A stretch of 64,000 nucleotides of DNA from Methylorubrum rhodesianum (GTDB lineage Bacteria; Pseudomonadota; Alphaproteobacteria; Rhizobiales; Beijerinckiaceae), in contig NZ_JACHOS010000017.1 of assembly GCF_014199985.1 (NCBI RefSeq), positions 62,001-126,000 of the forward strand. Direction: 5' to 3'. Below the pieces are notes generated by a model. The model had not been told where the DNA came from. It did not search any database and saw only the letters and a list, made by a program, of their open reading frames with translations. The position numbers and the translations under genes were made by a program. The first letter of the stretch is position 1. Each line of letters begins with the position of its first letter. Shown here piece by piece: positions 35,116 to 44,152 of this stretch.

Positions 35116-35586
35116 TCAGACCTTGCCCGCGACGCCGGTGGCCGTCGGGGCCGCGGTCGTGCCGGTCGGGTGAGAGGCGTTCAGCATCCGGGCGATGCCG
35201 ATCCCGCCGGTCTTGGCGATCTGCTGGCCGATCTGCTCGGAGAGCATCGACTTCCAGATACCGCCGGCATTGCCCTTGCCGAACACGGTCTCGGCCTTCG
35301 GCAGCATCGCCTCGACGAATTGCTGGATCACCTGCCCCTCGAACTTCCGGTAGGGGTCGGCGGCGCCGCTCCGGGCGGTGTCGTTCTTCATGCTGGTGAG
35401 CGTCCCGTGGACGTCGAGCGGCATGTGGGTGCTGAGGCCCACCTCGCGCGCCGCCTCGTCGGCGGCGCTGGCGAAGGCGGCCGGGTCACCGGGCTGCGAC
35501 AGCTTGGCCGCCGCTTCCTGATAGCGGGCCGGATCGGCGGCGCGGGCCACGTCCATGACGATGTCGGAAGGGGGGGAGATGCTCAT
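35116..35586 (-). CDS. Flagellar rod-binding protein (FlgJ N-terminal type, CheL-like)
   Basis: A 156-residue protein with the rod-binding domain found at the N-terminus of FlgJ: KFEGQVIQQFVEAMLPKAETVFGKGNAGGIWKSMLSEQIGQQIAKTGGIGIA at residues ~81-132. It lacks the muramidase domain of enterobacterial FlgJ, as in Caulobacter and rhizobial relatives, where a separate transglycosylase is used. It caps the growing rod in the periplasm. It sits in a run of four small flagellar genes. Confidence 0.85.
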   Translation of the reverse strand: MSISPPSDIVMDVARAADPARYQEAAAKLSQPGDPAAFASAADEAAREVGLSTHMPLDVHGTLTSMKNDTARSGAADPYRKFEGQVIQQFVEAMLPKAETVFGKGNAGGIWKSMLSEQIGQQIAKTGGIGIARMLNASHPTGTTAAPTATGVAGKV

Positions 35587-35657
35587 CGCGCCATCGAACC
35601 TGACGCGGCGCGAACCGGGGCGCCGCTGACAATCGGGAGAACCCTAGCTCCGCTGGC

Positions 35658-36068
35658 TTACGGGAGGCTTGCGTCGCGGGCTCGCGCGAGGCCGTCGAGC
35701 CGCTCCATCGCCTCGACCCGCTCGCGCTCGCGGCCGAGCAGCGTCTCGATCCGCTCGGCATTCAGTTCGGCGCGCTTGAGGGCGAGGCCCTGCTCGCGCA
35801 CCGCGTCGTTCTGGGCCGCTGCGATCCGTTCGAGTTCGGTCGCCCGCACGGCCAGCCCGCGCAGGCGACGGGTGGCCGCTTCGAGAAACAGGTGCCCGTG
35901 GGCTGACGCACCGACCGCCGCCAGAAGCGCCGCCCGGTCCGCCTCGACGGCCTCGGCGTCGCGCCGGGTCTGGGCGAGCTGCCACTCGGCGGCGCGGCGC
36001 ATCTGCTCCTGCACGGCAGTGAGCCGTTCGGCCCGCTTCAGACGTTTGGCGATGTCGGCGGCGGACAC
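35658..36068 (-). CDS. FliJ-like coiled-coil flagellar protein
   Basis: A 136-residue, highly charged coiled-coil protein (AAEWQLAQTRRDAEAVEADRAALL...; LKRAELNAERIETLLGRERERVEAMERLDGL). It has the size, helical periodicity and position (directly after fliR) of FliJ, the export-apparatus stalk protein that couples the FliI ATPase to FlhA. The sequence itself is not diagnostic. Its start lies 19 bases from the fliR stop. Confidence 0.6.
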   Translation of the reverse strand: MSAADIAKRLKRAERLTAVQEQMRRAAEWQLAQTRRDAEAVEADRAALLAAVGASAHGHLFLEAATRRLRGLAVRATELERIAAAQNDAVREQGLALKRAELNAERIETLLGRERERVEAMERLDGLARARDASLP

Positions 36069-36087
36069 GGCGTTCAGCCCCTTCCAC

Positions 36088-36858
36088 TCAGCCCTTGCGC
36101 AGCCAGGCGAGATAGCCGGCGAGGAACTGCGTCATGAACTCGCTGGAGAGGTAGTAGAGCAGGATCAGCGCGCCGAACATCACGAACGGCGTGGCGATGA
36201 AGTAGACGGGGATCGTCGGCGTTAGCTTGTTGATGAAACCGGCGGCGAGGTTCACCGCCACCGCGTAGATGATGAAGGGCCCGGCGATGCGCAGGGCCAG
36301 GCTGAAGGCCTCGCCGATCTGATCGGCGATCCGCACCAGCGCGGTTTGCGTGCCGAAGCCCTCGCCCGGCGGGATGCGGGCATAGGAATCGACCAGCCCG
36401 CGGAACAGCTCCCAGTGCAGGTCGGCGGCGAACATCAGTGCGATCGCGGACAGGACGATCAGCGACTCGACCGCGGGGATCGCGTCGGTGCCCTCGACCG
36501 GGGTCCCCGGCATCGAGCCGAAGCCGACCATGGTCGAGACCGCGTTCATCACCGTCTCCAGGACAAAGACGAAGATGCGCCCGAGCAGGCCGATGAGGAG
36601 CCCGGTGACCGTCTCGCTGGCGATCCAGACGAGCGACTCCGTCGGTGCCTGTCCCGGAAGCCGGCCCTGGAACAGGGGCAGCAAGAGCGGCGTGACGGCG
36701 AGCGAGATGCCGCCGGCGATGAGGAGCCGCACCTGCGCCGGGACGCGCGGACTGGAGAAGCCGGGCACGATCAGCAGGCAGCCGCCGATGCGGCAGAAGA
36801 TCAGGAAGGTGGCAAGGAAGGCGTCGCCGCCGAACAGGCTGCCGAAGCCCGGAATCAC
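36088..36858 (-). CDS. fliR: Flagellar export gate protein FliR
   Basis: A 256-residue membrane protein of the FliP-FliQ-FliR export gate. It has the FliR features LATFLIFCRIGGCLLIVPGFSS near the N-terminus, VRLLIAGGISLAVTP, and a C-terminal NKLTPTIPVYFIATPFVMFGALILLYYL. The start is GTG at 36858, overlapping the flhA stop (GTGA), so it is translationally coupled to flhA. It inserts in the membrane as part of the core of the protein-export channel. Confidence 0.95.
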   Translation of the reverse strand: MIPGFGSLFGGDAFLATFLIFCRIGGCLLIVPGFSSPRVPAQVRLLIAGGISLAVTPLLLPLFQGRLPGQAPTESLVWIASETVTGLLIGLLGRIFVFVLETVMNAVSTMVGFGSMPGTPVEGTDAIPAVESLIVLSAIALMFAADLHWELFRGLVDSYARIPPGEGFGTQTALVRIADQIGEAFSLALRIAGPFIIYAVAVNLAAGFINKLTPTIPVYFIATPFVMFGALILLYYLSSEFMTQFLAGYLAWLRKG

Positions 36859-38936
36859 GAGATGGTGCCCAGCGACTTGATCTCGACGCCCCGCGCGATC
36901 TCCAGGTGCGACAGGACCGGCAGCGTCGGGAAGATGCGCTCGATGATCATCCGCACGTAGGGCCGGGCGTCGGGGGCGGTGACGAGGGCGAAGCCGTGAA
37001 CCTGCCGCATCCGCTCGCGGATCGCCTCCCCGGCCTCCGTGCCGAACTGCTCGACGAGGCGCGGGTCGATGTCGAACTCGATGACCTCGCCCTTGGCGTC
37101 GCGCTTGAGGCTCTGGTGGAAGGTGAGGTCCCAGTTGGCGCCGAGTCTGAGCACGTGCAGAACCCCGTCCTCGGCAAGATCGCCGCAGATCTGCTGGGCG
37201 ACGCGCATGCGCACGTGCTCGGCGATTTGCTCGGCCCGGCGGGCATGCGGGGTGATCTCGGCCACCGCCTCCAGGATCAGGTGCAGGTTACGGATCGAGA
37301 CCCGCTCCGAGAGCAGGAGCTTCAGCACCGCCTGCAGGCCGGAATACGAGATCTGCGACGGGCAGATCTCGTCGATGAGCCGCTTGTACTCAGGATCGAG
37401 CCGGTCGAGCAGCGCCCGCATGTCCTTGTAGGACAGAAACTGGGGCAGGTTGTTGCGGATCACTTCGGAGAGATGGGTGAGCAGCACCGAGGCGCCGTCG
37501 ATCGCCTCGAAGCCGGAGCGGCGGATCTCGCCGGCATAGGCGTCGACCACCCACAGCGCCTTCATGCCGAAGGCGGGCTCGCGCACCTCCTCGGCCGGCA
37601 CGTCGGGGCGCGGCCCGTCGCCGACCACGACCAAGAGTTCGCCCGGCCGCATCTCCTGGGTCGCGGCGACCGTGCCGTGAATGCGGATCTGGTAGGTCTT
37701 GGGCGGCAGGTTGAGGCTGTCGGTGAGCTTGATGTCGGGCACCACGAAGCCGTACTGGCGCGCGAACTTCCGGCGCATCTTGGCGACACGATGGTGCAGT
37801 TCGGCGTGGCTGCCCTGGATCTGCGCGGCGACCTGACGGCCGAGGCACAGCTCGATCTCCGGCGTCCGCAGCTGTTCCTTGACCGATTCCTTGACCTCGG
37901 CCTGCTTGACCTCCTCCTCGCGCTTGACCTTCGCCGCGGCGAGGGCGGCCTGGGCGGCGCGGCGCTTCGGGATGGTGATGGCGACGAAGCCCATCAGGCC
38001 CGAGAGCGCGACGAAGGGCAGAAACGGCAGGCCCGGGACGACCGCGAACATCAGCATCAGGGCCGCGGCGACGAGGAGCGCACGGGGATAGGCGCTGAGC
38101 TGGCCGAGCACCGCCTCTTCCGCCGCGCCGCGGGTGCCGCCCTTGGACACGAGGAGGCCGGCGGCGAGCGAGACGATCAGCGCCGGGATCTGCGAGACAA
38201 GGCCGTCGCCCACCGACAGCTTGACGAAGACGTCCGCCGCCTGGCCGAGCGGCATGCCGTGGCGGGTGGTGCCGATGATGACGCCGCCGAACACGTTGAC
38301 GGCGATGACGATGAGCGAGGCCACCGCCTCGCCGCGCACGAATTTCGAGGCGCCGTCCATCGAACCGAAGAACGCGCTCTCCTCCTCCAGCTCCCGGCGG
38401 CGGCGCTGCGCCTCCTTGTCGTCGATCAGCCCGGCATTGAGATCGGCGTCGATCGCCATCTGCTTGCCGGGGATGGCGTCGAGGGTGAAGCGGGCGCCGA
38501 CCTCGGCGATGCGGGTCGCACCCTTGGTGATGACGAGGAAGTTGACCGTGATCAGGATCACGAACACGACGATTCCGATCACGAAATCGCCGCTCATCAC
38601 GAATTGCGAGAAGCCCTGGATGACGTGGCCGGCGGCGTCCACGCCCTTCTGACCGTTGGCCAGGATCAGCCGCGTCGTGGCGATGCCGAGGGCGAGCCGC
38701 AGCAGCGTGGCGATCAGGAGCACCGTGGGGAAGGCGGAGAATTCGAGCGGCTTCTGGATCCAGAGCGCCACCATCAGGATCAGCACCGACAGCGCGATCG
38801 AGAAGGCGAGCCCGACATCGATCAGCACCGCCGGGACCGGCAGGAACAGCACCGCCAGGATCGCGACGATGCCGGCGGCGAAGCCGAAGTCGCGCCGCGA
38901 CCGCTTTTCCAGGACGAGCGCTTCGCTCACCGCCAT
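36855..38936 (-). CDS. flhA: Flagellar biosynthesis protein FlhA
   Basis: A 693-residue export-gate ATP-independent motor subunit. Eight membrane helices in the first ~330 residues include the FHIPEP signature (GARFTLDAIPGKQMAIDADL), then a linker and the large cytoplasmic domain that docks chaperone-substrate complexes (from ~345, REEEVKQAEVKESVKEQLRTPEIE onward). It forms the nonameric ring of the export gate. I start at MAVSEALVLEKRS (38936); ATG 38948 is possible and has GAGGGG immediately before it. It precedes and overlaps fliR. Confidence 0.97.
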   Translation of the reverse strand: MAVSEALVLEKRSRRDFGFAAGIVAILAVLFLPVPAVLIDVGLAFSIALSVLILMVALWIQKPLEFSAFPTVLLIATLLRLALGIATTRLILANGQKGVDAAGHVIQGFSQFVMSGDFVIGIVVFVILITVNFLVITKGATRIAEVGARFTLDAIPGKQMAIDADLNAGLIDDKEAQRRRRELEEESAFFGSMDGASKFVRGEAVASLIVIAVNVFGGVIIGTTRHGMPLGQAADVFVKLSVGDGLVSQIPALIVSLAAGLLVSKGGTRGAAEEAVLGQLSAYPRALLVAAALMLMFAVVPGLPFLPFVALSGLMGFVAITIPKRRAAQAALAAAKVKREEEVKQAEVKESVKEQLRTPEIELCLGRQVAAQIQGSHAELHHRVAKMRRKFARQYGFVVPDIKLTDSLNLPPKTYQIRIHGTVAATQEMRPGELLVVVGDGPRPDVPAEEVREPAFGMKALWVVDAYAGEIRRSGFEAIDGASVLLTHLSEVIRNNLPQFLSYKDMRALLDRLDPEYKRLIDEICPSQISYSGLQAVLKLLLSERVSIRNLHLILEAVAEITPHARRAEQIAEHVRMRVAQQICGDLAEDGVLHVLRLGANWDLTFHQSLKRDAKGEVIEFDIDPRLVEQFGTEAGEAIRERMRQVHGFALVTAPDARPYVRMIIERIFPTLPVLSHLEIARGVEIKSLGTIS

Positions 38937-39264
38937 GACGTGGACCATTCCCCTCAGGTGGCAGCGCTTGTGAACCGGCAAGCTTGCGCGGGGATGGAGC
39001 GGCAGCCTTGCCGGACGAAACGCACGATACAACCGTTGCGATCACATGGAGGGCGGTAGCCGGCTGCCGCCGGGCTCCGTCAAGCGACAGGCCCTCACCC
39101 GGAGCGGCAGTCCGAGCTGAGAATATCCAGCTTCTTCAATGATCTGTCGATTCACACAAATGTTTGACCTGTCACGAAGTTTTTATCCTTTGATAAGGTG
39201 TTTCTCGCAAGGGTGGTGCGACGGGGGCTGACTCGCTCGTCTCAAGCAAGCCCTGGAGCGGCAC
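38937..39264. other. Divergent promoter region between flhA and the chemoreceptor gene
   Basis: 328 bp between divergent genes, AT-rich from ~39120 to 39220. TTGACC at 39164-39169 is followed by TATCCT with too short a spacing for a normal promoter. A small inverted repeat TTATC-CTTT-GATAA lies at 39183-39196. No RNA gene is recognisable. Confidence 0.35.
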
Positions 39265-40962
39265 ATGCGAATTTTAGACAATGCGCGACTGATCTTCAAA
39301 GCGGCCGCACCCATCATCCTTGCTATTTCAGTATCGATCGGTTTGATTTTCTACGCCTATACGACGATCAGCGGCCTGTCCGTGCAGACGAAGCAGATCG
39401 TCGATGTCCAAGTCAAGCGGCTCGAAGGCATCCTGTCGCTGCGAGTCTATGCCAACGAAGCCAGTATTGTGATCCGCAACATCATCCTTGAGACGCGCCA
39501 AGCGGAAATGGACGGCTATAAGAAGCGATATGACGCGGCCGTCGAGGCGCAATCGAAGATTGTGGATCAGCTGCTTGCCCTGTCCGGCAGTCCCGAGCGG
39601 CGAAGGGCGAATGAGGAGCTTCGTCGGATCTCCGAGACCCTGCGCTCCGCCAATGATCGCGTCATCCAACTCGGTCTCAAGAACGAGAACGAAGCGGCAA
39701 CGAAGATCCTGTTCACCGATGCATCGGTGGCCCGTGCCACGCTGCGCGACGCCATCGCATCGCGGATCGATCTGCTGACGGCGGAGCTCGCCGAGGCACG
39801 GGACGGGGCCGAGCAGGCCGCGAGCCGGTCGAGCATGATCCTCAGCATCGCGTCGGCGATCGGCATCCTCGCCACCCTGATACTTGCGGGCATCATCACG
39901 ATCTTCGGCATCACCCGACCCCTGGCCAGCCTCGTCGCCGTGCTTCAGCGCATGGCCCAGGGGGAGATCGATGCGACGATCCGGGAAGCGGCGCGGGGCG
40001 ACGAGATCGGCGCGGTCGGCCGGGCCGTCGAGGGGATCAAGACGATGGTCGCGCAGAAGGCGGCGGAGCAGGCCGAGATGCGCCGCATCGCCGACGAGGC
40101 CGCCGCTGCCGAGCGCCGCCGCACCATGATCGAACTTGCCGACGGCTTCGAGCGCGCGGTCGGCGGTATCGTCGGCCGGGTGTCGTCCTCGGCAACCGAG
40201 CTTCAGGCCACCGCGCAGCAGATGTCCTCGACCGCCACGGAGACGGCGAACCAGTCTGGCACCGTCGCCGCGGCGGCGGAAGAGGCTGCGAGCAACGTCG
40301 GCACCGTGGCGGCCGCGGCCGAGGAACTCGGCGCCTCCGTCCAGGAGATCGGACGGCAGGTCCAGGGGTCCGCCGGGCTCGCGCAGAACGCCGTCGCGGA
40401 GGCGGACCAGACCGGACAGCTCGTGCGCGAACTCAGCCGCACCTCCGCCCGTATCGGCGACATGGTGAGCATGATCTCCAACATCGCCTCGCAGACGAAC
40501 CTACTCGCCCTCAACGCCACGATCGAGGCGGCGCGCGCGGGCGAGGCGGGACGCGGCTTCGCCGTCGTGGCGACGGAGGTGAAGGAACTCGCCAGCCAGA
40601 CCGCCCGCGCAACGGAGGAGATCGCCGGCCAGATCGGCGAGATCCAGGGCGTCACCGAACGCGCCGTCTCGGCCATCGGTTCGATCACCGGGCGCATCGG
40701 CGAGATCAACGCCGTCGCCGCGACCATCGCGGCCGCGGTCGAGCAGCAGGGCGCGGCCACCCAGGAGATCGTGCGCAACGTCTCCCAGGCCTCGACCGGG
40801 ACGACCGAGGTGACGCGCAACGTCGTGGGACTGGCGCAGGCCTCGGAGGAGGCCGGGGCGGCGGCGAGCCAGGTGCTCGCGGCGGCCTCCGAGCTGTCGC
40901 GCGAGTCGGAGCATCTCACCAGCGAGGTCGATCGCTTCCTGGCCAACGTCCGGGCGGCCTGA
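39265..40962 (+). CDS. Methyl-accepting chemotaxis protein
   Basis: A 565-residue chemoreceptor. A membrane helix (residues ~13-33), a ~160-residue periplasmic four-helix-bundle sensor (4HB_MCP type), a second membrane helix (~193-218), a HAMP domain (RPLASLVAVLQRMAQGEIDATI...), and the signalling hairpin whose tip has MVSMISNIASQTNLLALNATIEAARAGEAGRGFAVVATEVK (~405-445). No C-terminal pentapeptide for CheR docking is visible. It senses an unknown small ligand and signals through CheA/CheW. It lies in the flagellar island on the opposite strand, between fliQ and flhA. Confidence 0.96.
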   Translation: MRILDNARLIFKAAAPIILAISVSIGLIFYAYTTISGLSVQTKQIVDVQVKRLEGILSLRVYANEASIVIRNIILETRQAEMDGYKKRYDAAVEAQSKIVDQLLALSGSPERRRANEELRRISETLRSANDRVIQLGLKNENEAATKILFTDASVARATLRDAIASRIDLLTAELAEARDGAEQAASRSSMILSIASAIGILATLILAGIITIFGITRPLASLVAVLQRMAQGEIDATIREAARGDEIGAVGRAVEGIKTMVAQKAAEQAEMRRIADEAAAAERRRTMIELADGFERAVGGIVGRVSSSATELQATAQQMSSTATETANQSGTVAAAAEEAASNVGTVAAAAEELGASVQEIGRQVQGSAGLAQNAVAEADQTGQLVRELSRTSARIGDMVSMISNIASQTNLLALNATIEAARAGEAGRGFAVVATEVKELASQTARATEEIAGQIGEIQGVTERAVSAIGSITGRIGEINAVAATIAAAVEQQGAATQEIVRNVSQASTGTTEVTRNVVGLAQASEEAGAAASQVLAAASELSRESEHLTSEVDRFLANVRAA

Positions 40963-41413
40963 TCCCGCTCCTTGCCGGATGCGGAGCGGAACCTGAAAGG
41001 CTACGGGCGCGGAGCCGCGATATCGCACCGCGCCCGATCGATTTCACTGTCATATGCAACCGGTGACAGCGGCCTGTTCACTGTTAACCGACGCATGGCA
41101 GGCCATCGCGCACCGTGCTGCCAAATGGCAACACCGATGCTAGGATCCGATCGCAGAAGCTTTCGTCCTTCCCAAGGTCAAGGCTCTCGCGAGGGACCGG
41201 GCGGTCAAGTCTCGACAGCTTCCTCCGTCCGGTCCCGCCTCTTGTCTCCCATTCCCGAACACGGCCGTTCCGAGCTGCGGGCCGGCGCCCTTGCGAGCGA
41301 CATCGGAGAGAGCCCGCCCGCCGGGAGGGTCGGCGGCGAAGGCCTCCGCGACGAGGATCGGAGCCGGTTACGGTAGAGTCGGCAGGGATCGGCGTTACGG
41401 CGCCGAGGTGGTT
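40963..41413. other. Intergenic region between the chemoreceptor and fliQ
   Basis: 451 bp between convergent genes. I see no reading frame with conserved content, no tRNA and no clear terminator. A half CtrA-like TTAACC at about 41088 and a CAACCGGTGACAG segment are the only features noted. Confidence 0.4.
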
Positions 41414-41680
41414 TCAGAACCCCGTCGCGATCCGCCCGTAGGTCATCTCGGCGAACGCGTAGATCTGCGAGCCGACGAAGGTCCCCGTCACCAGCATCAC
41501 CAGCAGGATGGCGACGATCTTCGGGACGAAGGTGAGGGTCACCTCCTGAACCTGCGTCAGCGCCTGCAGCAGGGCGACCGCGATGCCGACCAGCATCGCC
41601 GCGCCGACGGAGGGGCCGGCGGCGACCAGCACCGTCCAGATCGCGGAGCGGACGAGTTCGAGGGCGTCGACCTCGTTCAT
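41414..41680 (-). CDS. fliQ: Flagellar export gate protein FliQ
   Basis: An 88-residue protein with two membrane helices (residues ~15-40 and ~52-75), the exact size of FliQ. The family core VGIAVALLQALTQVQEVTLTFVPKIVAILLV is intact. Together with FliP and FliR it builds the helical export gate. It follows flgD by 66 bp. In most rhizobia fliQ is followed directly by flhA; here a chemoreceptor gene and 451 bp intervene. Confidence 0.95.
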   Translation of the reverse strand: MNEVDALELVRSAIWTVLVAAGPSVGAAMLVGIAVALLQALTQVQEVTLTFVPKIVAILLVMLVTGTFVGSQIYAFAEMTYGRIATGF

Positions 41681-41746
41681 GATGGTGTCTTCGAAGGGCG
41701 CATCGCCGTTGTCAGAAAGCCGGAACCCACCGTCCGGAACGATGCG

Positions 41747-42154
41747 CTAGCTGATCGAGATGCCGGAGGCGAGCAGCATCTCACGACCGTCGGCGAGCTT
41801 GGCCATGACGCCGTCGCCGGTGACCCGCACCGACTGCACCGTGCCGGTCGTCAGCCCGTCCGCCGAGGTGAGGGTCCGCCCGATGATCGCGTCGGCCTGG
41901 TTCAGGAAGCTGGAGGTCAGCAGCGAATCGAGCTTCTGATTGGTCTTGGTGGCCTGCTCGACCTGCGAGAAGGTGGCGAGCTGGCCGACATATTCCGTCG
42001 AGTCCATCGGCTTCGTCGGATCCTGGTTCTGAAGCTGGGCCATCAGCAGCTTCAGGAAGGTATCGGCGTTCATCTTGGCGGCGACCGACGTCGCCGCCTT
42101 CGCCGCGGCGGCGGTGTTGGTGCCGGCGCTCGTGCCGGTGCTGGTGACGTCCAT
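41747..42154 (-). CDS. flgD: Flagellar hook assembly protein FlgD (basal-body rod modification)
   Basis: A 135-residue FlgD, the short form typical of rhizobia. The conserved N-terminal part reads MNADTFLKLLMAQLQNQDPTKPMDSTEYVGQLATFSQVEQ (residues ~28-67), and the C-terminal half carries the GRTLTSADGLTTGTVQSVRV tudor-like segment but no separate FNIII domain of longer FlgD. It caps the growing hook. The stop is followed after 66 bp by fliQ. Confidence 0.95.
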   Translation of the reverse strand: MDVTSTGTSAGTNTAAAAKAATSVAAKMNADTFLKLLMAQLQNQDPTKPMDSTEYVGQLATFSQVEQATKTNQKLDSLLTSSFLNQADAIIGRTLTSADGLTTGTVQSVRVTGDGVMAKLADGREMLLASGISIS

Positions 42155-42160
42155 GAGCGT

Positions 42161-42688
42161 TCAGGCCTTGTCGGAGGGGAGGGCCGGCCGGGCCCGGGGC
42201 GGGGACCGGCGGCGGGAGCCGGATCGGGTCGGCGGAACGAGGGCGGCCGGCGGCACCTCGGGAAGGGGCTGGCCTGCGCCGAGCAGGTTGGCCTCCGCCG
42301 GGTAGAGACCGCGGATGAGCTTGAGCGCCTCGAAGGCGCGACCGGCCTCGACGAGGGTGTGCGCTGTCGCCAACCCCTCGCGGATGACGGGCTCCGTCGT
42401 GGCGGCGAGGATGCCCTCCTCGATGCGGGCGTAGAGCGTCCGGGCCGGTTCGGCCTGCGCGGGCGTGATCAGCATGGTCTGCGCCGCGAAGTACAGCTGG
42501 CGCAGTGGCGTCGTCGCCTCCTCCGCCTGGAGCACGTGACCCTCCAGCAGAAAGGTCGCGTCATTCATCAGTTCGAGCGCGACCTTGCGATCGACGCGCA
42601 CCACCGCGCCGTTGATGAACACGCGCTCGCCCGCCTTCAGGCTCAGATGCATGGTGCGGGCGGCGGCCCGGCCGGTCTCGCGCGTCAT
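42161..42688 (-). CDS. flbT: Flagellum biosynthesis repressor FlbT
   Basis: A 175-residue FlbT protein. The core SLKAGERVFINGAVVRVDRKVALELMNDATFLLEGHVLQ (residues ~16-54) and the YFAAQTMLITPAQA segment match the family. In Caulobacter FlbT binds the flagellin-mRNA leader and promotes its decay; in Brucella it acts positively. A Pro/Arg-rich tail of ~30 residues is unusual. The start at 42688 has AAGGGA upstream and lies ten bases past the flaF stop; a start at 42652 would remove 12 residues. A structured flagellin leader about 9 kb away is the natural target. Confidence 0.92.
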   Translation of the reverse strand: MTRETGRAAARTMHLSLKAGERVFINGAVVRVDRKVALELMNDATFLLEGHVLQAEEATTPLRQLYFAAQTMLITPAQAEPARTLYARIEEGILAATTEPVIREGLATAHTLVEAGRAFEALKLIRGLYPAEANLLGAGQPLPEVPPAALVPPTRSGSRRRSPPRARPALPSDKA

Positions 42689-42698
42689 GACCCGTCCC

Positions 42699-43049
42699 TT
42701 ACCGCAAACCGTCGCGGATCGAGGTGTTGACCTCGATCAAGGCCGCGAGGCTGCGCTCGGGCGTGCTCAGCACCGCTCCGGCCTCACGCATGTTCCACAG
42801 GCCAATGGCGACGAGATCGGCGCGCAGGGCCTCCGGCAGGGCGTTCTCGGAGTCGAGAAGGTCGGCGATCAGCACGTTCCACAGATCCTGGATCGATCCG
42901 ACCGCGGCGTTCCGCTCCGGACCGGCCTCAGATCCGCGCGCCTCGGCCGCGCGCAGCAGGCCGAGCGCCCGGTCGAACGCCGCGCGCTCGCGCTCGCGGC
43001 CGAGGTCGGGCGCGTCTTCCATGATCTCGGCATAGGATAGGCGATACAT
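42699..43049 (-). CDS. flaF: Flagellar biosynthesis regulator FlaF
   Basis: A 116-residue all-helical protein of the FlaF family (MYRLSYAEIMEDAP; RERERAAFDRALGLLRAAEARG; NALPEALRADLVAIGLWNMREA). In Caulobacter FlaF is needed for flagellin synthesis or secretion and antagonises FlbT. It precedes flbT by ten bases, giving the conserved flaF-flbT-flgD order found in rhizobia and Caulobacter. Confidence 0.92.
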   Translation of the reverse strand: MYRLSYAEIMEDAPDLGRERERAAFDRALGLLRAAEARGSEAGPERNAAVGSIQDLWNVLIADLLDSENALPEALRADLVAIGLWNMREAGAVLSTPERSLAALIEVNTSIRDGLR

Positions 43050-43092
43050 CGGCGCCTAAGCTCCGTACTCGGTTGCGCAGAAGGGCGGGCGT

Positions 43093-44145
43093 TCAGGAGA
43101 TGAAGTTGATCAGGCTGAGGCTGCGCAGCTGCGCGGTCAGGCCGTAGGACATCTGCATCTGGGTCGTGATGGCATCGACCCGGGATTTGGCCTCCGCCGG
43201 ATCGACGCTTTCCAGATCCCGGATCTGCCCGGTCAGCAGCGCGGTCTGCTTGGCCATGCGCGCATTCGCCTCCGTGATCTGGCTCTGGGCGCGGCCGAGA
43301 TCGGCCCGCATCGTCGTCAGGCTCCGGGTGGCCTGACCGAGCAGGTCCATGACCTTGCCGGTCGCCACAGCCTGCGCCTCCTGCGAGAGGCCGGAAACGC
43401 CGAGGCTCGAGGCGATGACGTAGGCCATTCCGAGCGTGCGGAACGGCTCGGCATTGGCGCTCACGGAGGTTGTGACGGTCTCGCTGAGCGAGATCCGGCT
43501 GTCGATCGTCCGGCTCGAGGCCGCCGACCACGTCCGGTTCCAGTTCACCTCCGTGAATCGTCCGGTGAGCATTCCGTCGATGAAGCCCTTGATCTCGCTC
43601 GGCGTGATGCCGGACGACGCAGGACTGCCGGGGGCGAAGCCGAAGAAGCGCGTGAAGGCATCGTCCACCGCCGTCTTCGCCGCCGAGGTCGGGCTGCCCT
43701 CGTAGGGCGTCAGCGGCGGGGTCGCGCTGTTCGTACCGCCGAACACGAACTGGCCGCCCGCATTGGTGTTGAGGGCGCCGGCGAGCGCGGCCAGGCGACC
43801 GCGCGCGGATTCCGTGGCCACGCTCCCACGCTGCTCGGCGGGCAGCGCGATGAGTTCGTTGAGCGTCGCCTCGGCGGCGGACTGGATCTCTTGGAGCGCG
43901 CCCTGCGTGGCCTGAAGCCGAAGCGAGGCCGCGGTGTTGCTCTGGGTCAGAGAGGCGAGAACCGCGCTCTGCCCGCGCAGGCCGAAGGCTCCGGCCACGC
44001 CGCCGCCGAGCGTCGCACCGATATCGGCGAAGCGGCCGGTGCCGATCTCCTTGGTCGCGGAGGCGAGCTCGGTTTGGAGACGCGGGAGGCCGGTGCGCGG
44101 CGCGTTCCAGAGATTGAGGCTCGAGATGAAGCCTGTCGTCATCAT
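43093..44145 (-). CDS. flgL: Flagellar hook-associated protein FlgL (HAP3)
   Basis: A 350-residue hook-filament junction protein. The N-terminal D0/D1 helices (LPRLQTELASATKEIGTGRFADIG) and the C-terminal helix ending YGLTAQLRSLSLINFI are the flagellin-like ends. It forms the second junction ring between FlgK and the filament. Adjacent ATGs at 44145 and 44142 are both possible starts. It lies seven bases after flgK. Confidence 0.9.
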   Translation of the reverse strand: MMTTGFISSLNLWNAPRTGLPRLQTELASATKEIGTGRFADIGATLGGGVAGAFGLRGQSAVLASLTQSNTAASLRLQATQGALQEIQSAAEATLNELIALPAEQRGSVATESARGRLAALAGALNTNAGGQFVFGGTNSATPPLTPYEGSPTSAAKTAVDDAFTRFFGFAPGSPASSGITPSEIKGFIDGMLTGRFTEVNWNRTWSAASSRTIDSRISLSETVTTSVSANAEPFRTLGMAYVIASSLGVSGLSQEAQAVATGKVMDLLGQATRSLTTMRADLGRAQSQITEANARMAKQTALLTGQIRDLESVDPAEAKSRVDAITTQMQMSYGLTAQLRSLSLINFIS

Positions 44146-44152
44146 TGCCGTA

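Noticed and set aside
36906..39059. Very long open frame on the plus strand opposite flhA (and a similar one opposite 11480-13561)
   Set aside because: These are shadow frames produced by high-GC codon bias; the translations are charged, low-complexity strings with no family motif, and the opposite strand has strong, conserved genes.
40963..41413. Possible small gene between the chemoreceptor and fliQ
   Set aside because: Open frames here show no conserved content, ribosome-binding site or family match.
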